Positions 1 to 6,608 are shown, numbered from the stretch's first letter. The stretch: DNA of 6,655 nt from Prevotellaceae bacterium UBA1720 (GCA_002317475.1 DCIS01000031.1:1822-8476), one strand, 5' to 3'. Notes: generated by a model not told the origin, from the sequence alone. A program made the numbers and translations.

Positions 1-56
1 CCGAAGGAAGATAATATGTAAATTGTAATCCTTTTGTCTGTTTTTTGAAACTCGTA

Positions 57-710
57 CTAGGCGTTTTGTCCCACCTCTACATCGCTGAAAAAGGCGGGGC
101 AATGGAAGTTTGGAGAGGGTAGGTCGATAGGGGTCCAGGAAAGGAAATGTGGAGTGGGGAGATTGTCGCCACATTTATAGAAATTGGCTGGGAAGTGTGT
201 ATTGGGACGCATCTGTACATCGTGCTGAAAAAAAGCTTTGTAGGGTACAGTGAGGGCGACCTGCCAGATTGTATCTCCCAGACGAGTCTCGAAAGGTTTA
301 CGGCCCAACGAACTCCAACGACCTACGAGGTCTGTGATGGCCTTTGGAGCACGGGTACGACTGTGTTTGTCGGGACCCACACCTATGAGGATGGTGCCGA
401 TGCAGTTGCATTCCAGATTGTAATAGATACCATCACCTGCAGGAATGGAGAAGAACTCCACACAACTGTCCGTCCAGACATCACCATTATCCTCGCCATA
501 ATGGGCACGTACGGCCTGTTCCTGTACTTGGTAATGGAGGAGGATACCATCCTCGCACAGGGCGATACGAAAAAGAACTAGTGGCTTGTAAGGGTATTGC
601 TCGGGCCAATTGACGTTGGCTATCTGTTGGAATTCCACGTTTGCACTATCCAGTGCCTCAATGACCTGTTCTGCCTGTGGCATAAGGCCACCTAACCATT
701 TTGCTTTCAT
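57..710 (-). CDS. CBM9/DOMON-like carbohydrate-binding family protein, no signal peptide
   Basis: The 217-aa product resembles the stand-alone family 9-like carbohydrate-binding (DOMON-type) proteins of Bacteroidetes. Visible family hallmarks are VWTDSCVEFF (residues 78-87), YYNLECNCIGT (96-106), a W-x-V-A-x-x-VPY segment (149-157), ANFYKCGD (175-182) and PHFLSWTPI followed by PNFH (187-203). Such domains are beta-sandwiches that in known CBM9 modules bind sugar ends. Whether this one binds a glycan is not shown, and no catalytic domain is present. The N-terminus (MKAKWLGGL) has no signal peptide or lipobox, so a cytoplasmic location is inferred. I start at the ATG at 710. The frame extends only two codons further, to a TTG at 716 that lies in an AT-rich stretch. 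The gene follows a strong terminator by about 12 nt, so it is probably not a full member of the upstream operon. I see no convincing promoter. Family assignment is fairly sure; the function is not. Confidence 0.75.
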   Translation of the reverse strand: MKAKWLGGLMPQAEQVIEALDSANVEFQQIANVNWPEQYPYKPLVLFRIALCEDGILLHYQVQEQAVRAHYGEDNGDVWTDSCVEFFSIPAGDGIYYNLECNCIGTILIGVGPDKHSRTRAPKAITDLVGRWSSLGRKPFETRLGDTIWQVALTVPYKAFFQHDVQMRPNTHFPANFYKCGDNLPTPHFLSWTPIDLPSPNFHCPAFFSDVEVGQNA

Positions 711-721
711 ATTCAAAATTC

Positions 722-758
722 AAAAAAAGAGGGATGACCAATCACGTGGCCATCCCTC
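722..758 (-). terminator. Intrinsic terminator after the DUF5723 gene
   Basis: The arms GAGGGATG (729-736) and CATCCCTC (751-758) pair perfectly. Inside them CCA (738-740) pairs with TGG (747-749) around a 6-nt loop. The position between the arms (737/750) is an A-C mismatch in plus-strand RNA but a G-U wobble in minus-strand RNA, giving 12 continuous pairs there. In minus-strand RNA the hairpin is followed at once by seven U residues (728-722). Both points fix the direction as minus. It lies 17 nt beyond the DUF5723 stop codon and would end the kinase-lipoprotein-barrel transcript. Confidence 0.9.
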
Positions 759-775
759 ATCTTATAGTCTAGTAA

Positions 776-2143
776 TCAGAAGGGGAAGTTCAGACCGAAG
801 TTGATGTCAGTATTGCTACTGAGGGGAACAAACTGCTTGCTGACCTTACCCATAGTGTGGTCCATGCTGACGAAGAGGTTGAAGCCCTTGGGGTGAATGT
901 CAACTATCCATCCAAAGGATGTTCCATAAGTGCCCATGGCAAAGTTGGCACCAATAGAGATGGCATTGATGGGAGCCACATTGGCCGAGAGGCGGAAGTC
1001 TGTCCAACCGTAATCCTTCTGGAAGCGTGTGGTGTTGAGCAAACCTACAGACAGCTTGTCGTAGAAAGGCATCTTGTACTCTACACCGATACGCATGGTA
1101 GAACCCAGCCCTTGCTTGAAGCTACCCTGGTCACCCTTGTCCTGAAGGTCTGCCAAAGCAGCCAGGTCGTCTGTGAACTTCTCCATCTCATCCTCAAAAT
1201 TGTTGGATGCTTCATCATCGACATTGAAGAGGTATGAATCGGTGGTCACCTTGTTGTTGTCATAGCTCTTAGCTACGAGTTTGTTCTTCCAGTTGATGAA
1301 ACCCAGGTCGGTGATGGCTGCACTTACCGAAAGACCTTCCATGATCTCGTACTCAGCACCCAGATCAAAGGCCATACCGAAACCGTTGAGACCGGCACCG
1401 TCTACATCAAAACCTGATACGTGCTCGCGGGGAGTGCTGTTATGGTCAGACATTTCTGTCTTAAATTTTCCGCCCTTAAGACTGGCGCTCAACTCAGCGT
1501 CAGCCTCCACATCCCATGAACCTTCCTCGTTCAGGTCGAGCTGAGCCTTGTTCAGCTTTGCCTCGATGTTGGTTCCACCAAGCAGCACCTTGGCCTTAGC
1601 ACCAATGGTGAGTTGTTCTGTGATTTTGCGTGAATGACCAAGTGCGATTTCTGCATAACCTGTAGCCTTGGCATTCAGCCCACTGAGGTCGTAACTCTTA
1701 TTCTCCACACCCTCCTTTGCCAGACGGAAGAGAGATCCGGGCAGACTGATGCCGAAATTGCTGTGCGCGTTAAGACTAAGGGTGTTGTAACCGCCAAATC
1801 CCTTGAATCCAAGGGAGAAGATAGTCATTTTGAGGTCGAAGGACAATTTGTTAAGGTCCTTGATGTTGCTGAGAACCTCCTCGGTACTGACCTTGGGATT
1901 CATGAAGGTAGTGGTCTTTCCGTCAACGCTATAGAGGAAGCTACCCATGTTGAGGTCACCGCGCACACCAAGGTTCATATTACCCAGAATGGGCATGGAT
2001 ACGTAACCCTGTCCGGCATTAAAGGCAGGATTCAGTTCGTGGCTATAGGTATAGCCTTTTGAGAAATAACCGCTCTCGCTAAGCTGTGCCATTGAAGATG
2101 CGCTCACCAATGTAGCCGCTATAAATAATCCAAGTTTTTTCAT
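776..2143 (-). CDS. DUF5723 family outer-membrane beta-barrel protein
   Basis: This 455-aa protein begins with a Sec signal peptide (MKKLGLFIAATLVSASSMAQ) with likely cleavage after SMA at residue 19. The mature part is full of alternating hydrophobic/polar segments and glycine-aromatic turns, and it ends in phenylalanine (NFGLNFPF), as outer-membrane barrels do. The early region with HELNPAF, GYVSMPILGN and FLYS (residues 35-71) matches what I know of the DUF5723 family, which is related in layout to PorV/FadL-type barrels. An acidic, probably helical stretch at about 308-340 (VDDEASNNFEDEMEKF onward) interrupts the strands and may be an extracellular loop or plug. The start ATG has no upstream in-frame rival. 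The gene lies 35 nt after the lipoprotein gene with no visible promoter between, so co-transcription and a shared job are inferred. The transported or bound molecule is unknown. A terminator follows. Confidence 0.82.
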   Translation of the reverse strand: MKKLGLFIAATLVSASSMAQLSESGYFSKGYTYSHELNPAFNAGQGYVSMPILGNMNLGVRGDLNMGSFLYSVDGKTTTFMNPKVSTEEVLSNIKDLNKLSFDLKMTIFSLGFKGFGGYNTLSLNAHSNFGISLPGSLFRLAKEGVENKSYDLSGLNAKATGYAEIALGHSRKITEQLTIGAKAKVLLGGTNIEAKLNKAQLDLNEEGSWDVEADAELSASLKGGKFKTEMSDHNSTPREHVSGFDVDGAGLNGFGMAFDLGAEYEIMEGLSVSAAITDLGFINWKNKLVAKSYDNNKVTTDSYLFNVDDEASNNFEDEMEKFTDDLAALADLQDKGDQGSFKQGLGSTMRIGVEYKMPFYDKLSVGLLNTTRFQKDYGWTDFRLSANVAPINAISIGANFAMGTYGTSFGWIVDIHPKGFNLFVSMDHTMGKVSKQFVPLSSNTDINFGLNFPF

Positions 2144-2178
2144 GTGTCTAACTGTAATGATTTTTTGCGAAAAAGTGA

Positions 2179-4101
2179 TTATAACTCAGTCTCGTAGTTA
2201 CCAGAAACGGTCACCTTAATGTTCTCCAGCTTGATGTTCATGTTGGGAGAGAGGGCAGAGGTGCCATCCTTCTCCTGCTTCAAAGTAACCTTGAAGTCAA
2301 TGCCGTCCAAATCCTTGATGTCGCCTTCGAACTTCAGTTCGATGTCCTGATTGTCAGCCTTGGGGTTCAATGTGCATGTAGCGGTGATCTCATTGCCCTG
2401 AGCGTTCTTGATAACCTCTCCCTTGCTGTTGAGGGGCTTTGCAAACAATTCGAGTGTCAGAGGTACATCAGTGGTAGCCTTAGCCTTAACGCACATTGAT
2501 TTGACAAGCAGTTTCTCGAGATCCTCGCTGCTCCAGCCATCAGCTTTGGTGCTGTATGCAATCATAGAACCCTTGCCCAGTGCCATGGGGACGTAGAAGA
2601 GGTACTCGCCCTTTGCCTTGCCGAAGTCTGTCTTGGTCAGATCCAGATCAGTAACTTCACCATTGACCATACAACCGTTGGCAACGATGTCAATCTTGTT
2701 GGGCAGACCGTGTTTGTCGGTGCTGAGGATGTTGCCGAGGTCTTTGCATTCAATCAGTTTGGCACCGGTGAAGCCCTCATACATCTTGGTAACGTTAGTT
2801 GAGCTGATGCAGAAGATGTTGTCCACATTGTCTGCAATAACAGCATCGTCTGCCAGTTTTACCTGACTACCTTGCTTGCTCTGGTTGTTCTCGCTATACC
2901 AGTTGGTAAAGGTGAAACCTGTCTGTGCCTTGGCAGCCTTGCCTGTACCATCCACCACGGGATTGTGCAACTTGATGTAAAGCTGAGGATTCTGCAGTTT
3001 GATCTCGGTACCAGCATCAGAGAGGAAGTCAGGAAGGTCTTTCAGTTCAACGTCAGGGATGTTGATCTTCTCCTCCAGGTCATATTCTACATGACCACTG
3101 AATGAGGTAACCTTCATGGGTTCGGTAGAGGGAGTAGCGTCAAATTCCAGTGTTATGGGCAGGTCCTCTACGGTCACACCTTCAACAAATTTCTCCTCGT
3201 TGACAGCCAACTCGCCGCTTTCAAAACCGAAGTCGGCATCATACTTGAAACCTCTTTCCTCTTTGGCTGCAGCTTTGCTCTTGGCTTTCTTGACCTCGTA
3301 GAGGCTAGCGAACTTACGGATAGCGTCACCATAAACCTTGTTTACGTGGATTGTGAGTTCGGTCTCCTTACCGGGAACGACAGTAACGGCTTCCTTGATG
3401 GCCAAGGTACCCATCATAGCGTCTGCACCCTCCATGATGATCTTCTTCTCGCCAATGACGATGTAGCCATCAAAGCAGGGAGTGTCCTCCAGGCCCTCAA
3501 TCAACTTAATGGACACATTCTGCAGGGTAGCCTCGTCCACCAGACCTACCAACTGCTTTGCCAGGTCCAGAGTGGTGGTCAGGGTGAAATCCACGCTCAG
3601 GTCACCAATCTCGTCAATATCTATCTCCTTGGGAATCTTGCCCTCATAGCTGGTCAGGTTGATATTGTTCTTGAGGTCATTCAGTGAAGTGGACAGGTCA
3701 TAGTAGTAATAGGTACCTGGAGCCTTACGACTGGGTGCATTGCCACCTGTCTGCTTCTTCAGCATGGCTAAAAGAGTCTGCGTGTCGTATGTCTTGTCAT
3801 TGCCCACGGTCACGGGGTCAATCTTGACGGGATCATTGGTCTCGAAGGTACCCTCCTTAACAACGGCATAAACAACTTCGCCACTCTGGGGGTCTACCAT
3901 CTTCTTGATGTTTGCATCATCATCCTTGATGTCCAATACGGCATCCAACTTCACTGCATCCAGTTTGATGGGCACGGTGAGGTTCTTGACGGACATGGCA
4001 ACATTGGTATCAATGTTGTTCAAATCAATGTCGCTCTGGCACGAGCTTGCGAACAATGCTGCAAAGGTCAGCACTGGAAGCGCGAAATAAAACTTTTTCA
4101 T
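2179..4101 (-). CDS. Large lipoprotein of unknown function, possibly surface-exposed
   Basis: The product is 640 aa with a lipoprotein signal peptide: MKKFYFALPVLTFAALFASSC, lipobox ASSC, lipidated Cys21. The next residues QSDID resemble the S-D-D-D-type export signal described for surface lipoproteins of Bacteroides, so display on the cell surface is plausible but unproven. I recognise no enzyme motif. The mature chain is rich in beta-strand-like segments and looks modular. There is an N-terminal part (about 30-115), a short basic linker PSRKAPG followed by four tyrosines (123-134), a second module (about 140-268), and a Lys/Ala-rich linker (271-283). A region with GHVEYDL and NPQLYIKLHNP follows (336-381), then a C-terminal module (about 543-640) ending in LSPNMNIKLENIKVTVSG. 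It sits between the ROK kinase gene (44 nt upstream) and the DUF5723 barrel gene (35 nt downstream). Similar unnamed lipoproteins occur in Bacteroidales. Partnership with the barrel protein is inference from adjacency. Confidence 0.8.
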   Translation of the reverse strand: MKKFYFALPVLTFAALFASSCQSDIDLNNIDTNVAMSVKNLTVPIKLDAVKLDAVLDIKDDDANIKKMVDPQSGEVVYAVVKEGTFETNDPVKIDPVTVGNDKTYDTQTLLAMLKKQTGGNAPSRKAPGTYYYYDLSTSLNDLKNNINLTSYEGKIPKEIDIDEIGDLSVDFTLTTTLDLAKQLVGLVDEATLQNVSIKLIEGLEDTPCFDGYIVIGEKKIIMEGADAMMGTLAIKEAVTVVPGKETELTIHVNKVYGDAIRKFASLYEVKKAKSKAAAKEERGFKYDADFGFESGELAVNEEKFVEGVTVEDLPITLEFDATPSTEPMKVTSFSGHVEYDLEEKINIPDVELKDLPDFLSDAGTEIKLQNPQLYIKLHNPVVDGTGKAAKAQTGFTFTNWYSENNQSKQGSQVKLADDAVIADNVDNIFCISSTNVTKMYEGFTGAKLIECKDLGNILSTDKHGLPNKIDIVANGCMVNGEVTDLDLTKTDFGKAKGEYLFYVPMALGKGSMIAYSTKADGWSSEDLEKLLVKSMCVKAKATTDVPLTLELFAKPLNSKGEVIKNAQGNEITATCTLNPKADNQDIELKFEGDIKDLDGIDFKVTLKQEKDGTSALSPNMNIKLENIKVTVSGNYETEL

Positions 4102-4145
4102 ATTATCTTATTGTTTGTTTTTCTAATAGGATTTAGTGGGCGGGA

Positions 4146-5114
4146 TTAGAGTTCCCAACCTAAAGCACTGGCACCAAGTACGGCAGCCTTGGCATCATCA
4201 AGTTGGCTGATGAGCATCTTGGCCTTGCCCTTGTAGCACTTCAGGATATTGTCGTCATAGCCCTGACGGATAGGGTCCATAATGAGGTCACCAGCCTTCG
4301 TCAGACCGCCGAAGAAGATGAAGGCCTCAGGACTGTTAATGCAACAGAAGTCTGCACAAGCCTCACCCAGCAGACGACCAGTGAAGTCCATAATGCTCTT
4401 GGCCACCTCGTCGCCCTTGCTCGCAGCAATACTGATGTCCTTGCTCTCAATCTGGTCGAGGGGAATCTCGCGAAGCAGGGTGGGAGCGTCGCTGGTGCTC
4501 AGGATCTCACGAGCTGTACGAGCTACACCGGTAGCACTGCAATAGGTCTCCAGACAGCCCTTACGACCACAACCACACTCACGACCGTTGGGACGCATCA
4601 CGACCACATGACCCAACTCACCTGCCATACCGTCAGAACCGTAAACCAGTTTGCCGTCACAAACGATACCACTACCAACACCTGTACCCAAGGTGATCAT
4701 GATGAAATTCTTCATGCCACGAGCAGCACCATAGGTCATCTCGCCGATGGCAGCAGCGTTGGCGTCATTGGTCATGGCTACGGGGATGCCCAGAGCCTCG
4801 CTGAACATCTTGGCCAAGGGAATAACCTCAGTGCCCCAGGGTAGATTGGGTGCAAACTCGATGCAACCGGTATAGTAGTTGCCGTTGGGAGCGCCAATGC
4901 CCATTGCTTTGATCTTCTCAATGCCACCTACCTGCTCGATGATGACGTCCAGGGCTGCTACGCAATCTGCCACGTATTGCTCAACGGGACCATGTCCGCG
5001 TGTTTTTACTGAAGTCTCTGCTACAACATTGGCATTGGCGTCTACAATGCCGAAAACGGAATTGGTGCCACCAAGGTCAAGACCAATTACATAGGGTTTG
5101 TTTTCTGTGCTCAT
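4146..5114 (-). CDS. ROK family sugar kinase, probable glucokinase
   Basis: This 322-aa protein has the full set of ROK kinase motifs: phosphate-binding GLDLGGTN (11-18), FAPNLPW (87-93) near the sugar site, TNDANAAAIGE with the catalytic base Asp117, the second phosphate loop TLGTGVGSG (141-149), GELGH (165-169), and the zinc-binding CGCGRKGCLE with Cys180, Cys182 and Cys187 together with His169. It should phosphorylate a hexose, most likely glucose, with ATP in the cytoplasm, feeding glycolysis. It has no N-terminal DNA-binding domain, so it is a kinase and not a ROK repressor. I start at the ATG at 5114 (MSTENKPYVIGLD). The open frame runs 30 codons further to 5204, but that part overlaps the promoter at 5192-5222 and reads as non-family sequence. 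It is first in a probable operon with the lipoprotein and DUF5723 genes. Exact sugar specificity is not readable from the sequence. Confidence 0.92.
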   Translation of the reverse strand: MSTENKPYVIGLDLGGTNSVFGIVDANANVVAETSVKTRGHGPVEQYVADCVAALDVIIEQVGGIEKIKAMGIGAPNGNYYTGCIEFAPNLPWGTEVIPLAKMFSEALGIPVAMTNDANAAAIGEMTYGAARGMKNFIMITLGTGVGSGIVCDGKLVYGSDGMAGELGHVVVMRPNGRECGCGRKGCLETYCSATGVARTAREILSTSDAPTLLREIPLDQIESKDISIAASKGDEVAKSIMDFTGRLLGEACADFCCINSPEAFIFFGGLTKAGDLIMDPIRQGYDDNILKCYKGKAKMLISQLDDAKAAVLGASALGWEL

Positions 5115-5191
5115 TTGTGTATTTTTTATGTTATTGTTATCGATTAGTAAGAAGAGTTTTGCTTTTAAGCCTATTATTTTACATAATTTTA

Positions 5192-5222
5192 CAAAGATAG
5201 GCAAAAAAGGTTTAAGTCCAAA
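5192..5222 (-). promoter_or_regulatory. Bacteroidetes-type promoter for the ROK kinase operon
   Basis: Read on the minus strand, TTTG (5222-5219) is followed after exactly 19 nt by TATCTTTG (5199-5192), a full match to the Bacteroidetes -33/-7 consensus TTTG-N19-TAnnTTTG. Transcription would begin a few bases beyond 5192, leaving an AT-rich 5' untranslated region of roughly 70 nt before the ATG at 5114. It supports the shorter start chosen for the kinase. Confidence 0.8.
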
Positions 5223-5270
5223 AAATATGGATGGAAATTACCCCGCGCGTGTACTTTTTTTAATAAATTC

Positions 5271-5301
5271 TTTTTAATATGGCAGAAAAGTGTTAAATTT
5301 G
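5271..5301 (+). promoter_or_regulatory. Probable Bacteroidetes-type promoter for the LysE-family gene
   Basis: TAAATTTG (5294-5301) matches the -7 consensus TAnnTTTG. At the correct 19-nt distance upstream lies TTTT (5271-5274), three of four bases of the -33 element. The -7 element ends only 11 nt before the ATG at 5313, so the transcript would have a very short leader or none. It is divergent from the kinase promoter, with 48 nt between the two outer elements. Confidence 0.6.
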
Positions 5302-5312
5302 CCGTTCAATAT

Positions 5313-5999
5313 ATGGAAATCGACCCTGTACTGACCCTTGACAGCATCTTCAAGGGACTGATAATCGGCATAGTAGCCTCTGCACCGATGGGCCCTGTTG
5401 GGGTCCTGATCATTCAGCGTACTCTGAACAAAGGACGCTGGTATGGTTTCATTACCGGTGTCGGAGCTGCCATCAGCGACATCATCTATGCTCTGCTGAC
5501 GGGTTTTGGTATGAGTTTTATCTCGTTCATCATTGACGATCCTTCACCCACAAAGAAGATGATTCTGCAGTTGGGTGGTAGTGTGATGCTTTTCGCTTTC
5601 GGTCTTTACACCTACAAGTCAAAGCCTCAGACCAACCTGCCCCACAAGACGGGTAACAAGAAGGGCAGTTTCTTCCAGAATGGATTGACAGGACTGCTCC
5701 TGACCCTGAGCAACCCTTTGATAATATTCCTGTTCCTGGCACTGTTTGCTCGTTTCCAGTTCATTATTCCTGTGAAGGAAGACGGACTGTATCATCCTGT
5801 TGAGCAAACCCTGGGTTATCTGGCCATTTTGGGAGGAGCCTTGGGATGGTGGGTAGGAATCACTTATACTATTAATAAGGTACGCACGAGGATTACGGTC
5901 AATACAATCTGGATGCTGAACCACGTTATCGGAATCGTCGTGATGGTGATATCGGTACTGAGTCTCCTTTTCACCATTACCGGAAGAACCTTGTATTAG
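5313..5999 (+). CDS. LysE family transporter (amino-acid exporter family)
   Basis: The 228-aa product is an integral inner-membrane protein with about six hydrophobic segments, roughly at residues 13-35, 45-72, 77-97, 117-140, 158-184 and 197-223. The glycine/proline-rich APMGPVG (24-30) in the first segment, followed by a short basic loop (QRTLNKGRWYGF), is typical of the LysE/RhtB superfamily, whose studied members export amino acids such as lysine, threonine or homoserine. The length is close to the family norm. The substrate cannot be told from sequence, and many Bacteroidetes members have none assigned. The start is the first ATG, just behind a TAnnTTTG promoter element; there is no Shine-Dalgarno sequence. 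The next gene on the strand, DUF4924, begins 66 nt later and is probably co-transcribed. Confidence 0.88.
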   Translation: MEIDPVLTLDSIFKGLIIGIVASAPMGPVGVLIIQRTLNKGRWYGFITGVGAAISDIIYALLTGFGMSFISFIIDDPSPTKKMILQLGGSVMLFAFGLYTYKSKPQTNLPHKTGNKKGSFFQNGLTGLLLTLSNPLIIFLFLALFARFQFIIPVKEDGLYHPVEQTLGYLAILGGALGWWVGITYTINKVRTRITVNTIWMLNHVIGIVVMVISVLSLLFTITGRTLY

Positions 6000-6038
6000 G
6001 AGGTCTCCCTTTCCGCTATGTTCTCCAGGTCCCATTAA
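5998..6038 (+). other. Perfect Shine-Dalgarno followed by a six-codon mini-ORF
   Basis: AGGAGGT (5998-6004) overlaps the stop codon of the LysE-family gene and is a full anti-Shine-Dalgarno match, which is uncommon in this phylum. Thirteen nt downstream, ATG at 6018 opens a six-codon frame (MFSRSH) ending with TAA at 6036-6038. The spacing is long for efficient initiation, so this may be chance. It could instead be a leader affecting translation of the DUF4924 gene. Confidence 0.25.
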
Positions 6039-6046
6039 GGAATGGG
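6031..6046 (+). repeat. Perfect 6-bp inverted repeat ahead of the DUF4924 gene
   Basis: CCCATT (6031-6036) and AATGGG (6041-6046) are perfect complements around the 4-nt loop AAGG. The hairpin ends 19 nt before the chosen start codon at 6066 and swallows the spurious ATG at 6042. There is no T-tract, so it is not a terminator. A weak role in mRNA processing or translation is possible. Confidence 0.4.
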
Positions 6047-6065
6047 TACATGTTTTGAAAGAAAA

Positions 6066-6605
6066 ATGTTTTTAGCAAAGAAGATAAAAGAAGAGAGTGA
6101 GGTAGGCTACATATTGTATATGTGGCAGTTGGAGGATATCGTACGTGCTTTTGGCTGTGATGCAGAGAAGATTATTGAACTCTATATCCCTAAGTTAGGA
6201 TATGAGGGAGATACCATGAAGCAGGAGCAGCAGTGGTGGCGTGACATCGTGGAGATGATGCGCAGCGAGGGTATCCTGCAGAGTGGACACCTGCAGATGG
6301 TGAAGGGTACCCTGTCACTTCTTTCAGACAAACATGCCGAATTGCTTTCCGATACAAAGGAAACCCTATACAATGCCTTGTACTACAAGGCTTTGCCATT
6401 TATCGTGGAGCTACGTTCCAAGGGTGCCAATCGTGAGAAACCCGAGCTGGAGATCTGCTTCGAGGCCCTCTATGGCGTCACGCTGCTCAAGATGAAACAG
6501 CAGGAGATCAGCAAGCAGACACAGGAGGCACACGATAGCATAGCCAACCTGCTGACCTACCTGAACAAGAAGTATAAGGAGGAGAAACTGAACGCACAGA
6601 ATTAA
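6066..6605 (+). CDS. DUF4924 family protein
   Basis: The 179-aa product matches the small Bacteroidetes family DUF4924. It has the characteristic opening MFLAKKIKEE, then YILYMWQLEDIVRAFGCD (residues 15-32), and an all-alpha appearance with long amphipathic helices to the charged C-terminus. There is no signal peptide or membrane segment, so it should be cytoplasmic. No enzyme motif is seen and no function is known to me. I chose the ATG at 6066 because the family begins with MF(I/L)AKK. The frame also allows ATG at 6042, but its eight extra residues (MGTCFERK) are unlike the family and that ATG lies in a hairpin. The gene follows the LysE-family gene by 66 nt and precedes prfC by 3 nt, suggesting one transcript. 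Confidence 0.83.
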   Translation: MFLAKKIKEESEVGYILYMWQLEDIVRAFGCDAEKIIELYIPKLGYEGDTMKQEQQWWRDIVEMMRSEGILQSGHLQMVKGTLSLLSDKHAELLSDTKETLYNALYYKALPFIVELRSKGANREKPELEICFEALYGVTLLKMKQQEISKQTQEAHDSIANLLTYLNKKYKEEKLNAQN

Positions 6606-6608
6606 GTT

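Noticed and set aside
1..56. Stretch left of the CBM9-like gene, examined for a terminator, promoter or gene start
   Set aside because: No stem with a T-tract, no TAnnTTTG on either strand and no usable frame are visible; the stretch is too short to say more.
147..581. 144-aa open frame on the plus strand
   Set aside because: It is antisense to the CBM9-like gene, shows no recognisable family, and has no promoter or ribosome-binding context.
711..716. TTG start two codons upstream of the CBM9-like gene
   Set aside because: An ATG is available at 710, and the TTG falls in AT-rich sequence just after the terminator T-tract.
1634..2062. 142-aa open frame on the plus strand
   Set aside because: It is antisense to the DUF5723 gene, which has a signal peptide and barrel pattern along its whole length.
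2161..2174. T6-GCG-A5 palindrome in the gap between the lipoprotein and DUF5723 genes, considered as a terminator
   Set aside because: It has only A-T pairs around a 3-nt loop, no GC-rich stem and no separate T-tract, so it is too weak to terminate.
4123..4149. CTAAT/ATTAG inverted repeat around the kinase stop codon
   Set aside because: Five A/T-rich pairs with a 17-nt loop and no T-tract are expected by chance.
4203..4844. 213-aa open frame on the plus strand, antisense to the ROK kinase gene
   Set aside because: It lies wholly inside a kinase with all catalytic and zinc motifs intact. Its translation is Thr/Leu-rich low-complexity sequence typical of an antisense shadow, and no promoter is seen.
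5115..5204. 30-codon N-terminal extension of the ROK kinase
   Set aside because: The extension overlaps the consensus promoter and its residues do not look like a ROK N-terminus; MSTENKPYVIGLD fits the family start.
5619..6035. 138-aa open frame on the minus strand, overlapping the end of the LysE-family gene and the following gap
   Set aside because: Its Gln/Ser-rich composition is that of a shadow frame, and the sense strand carries a complete six-segment membrane protein.
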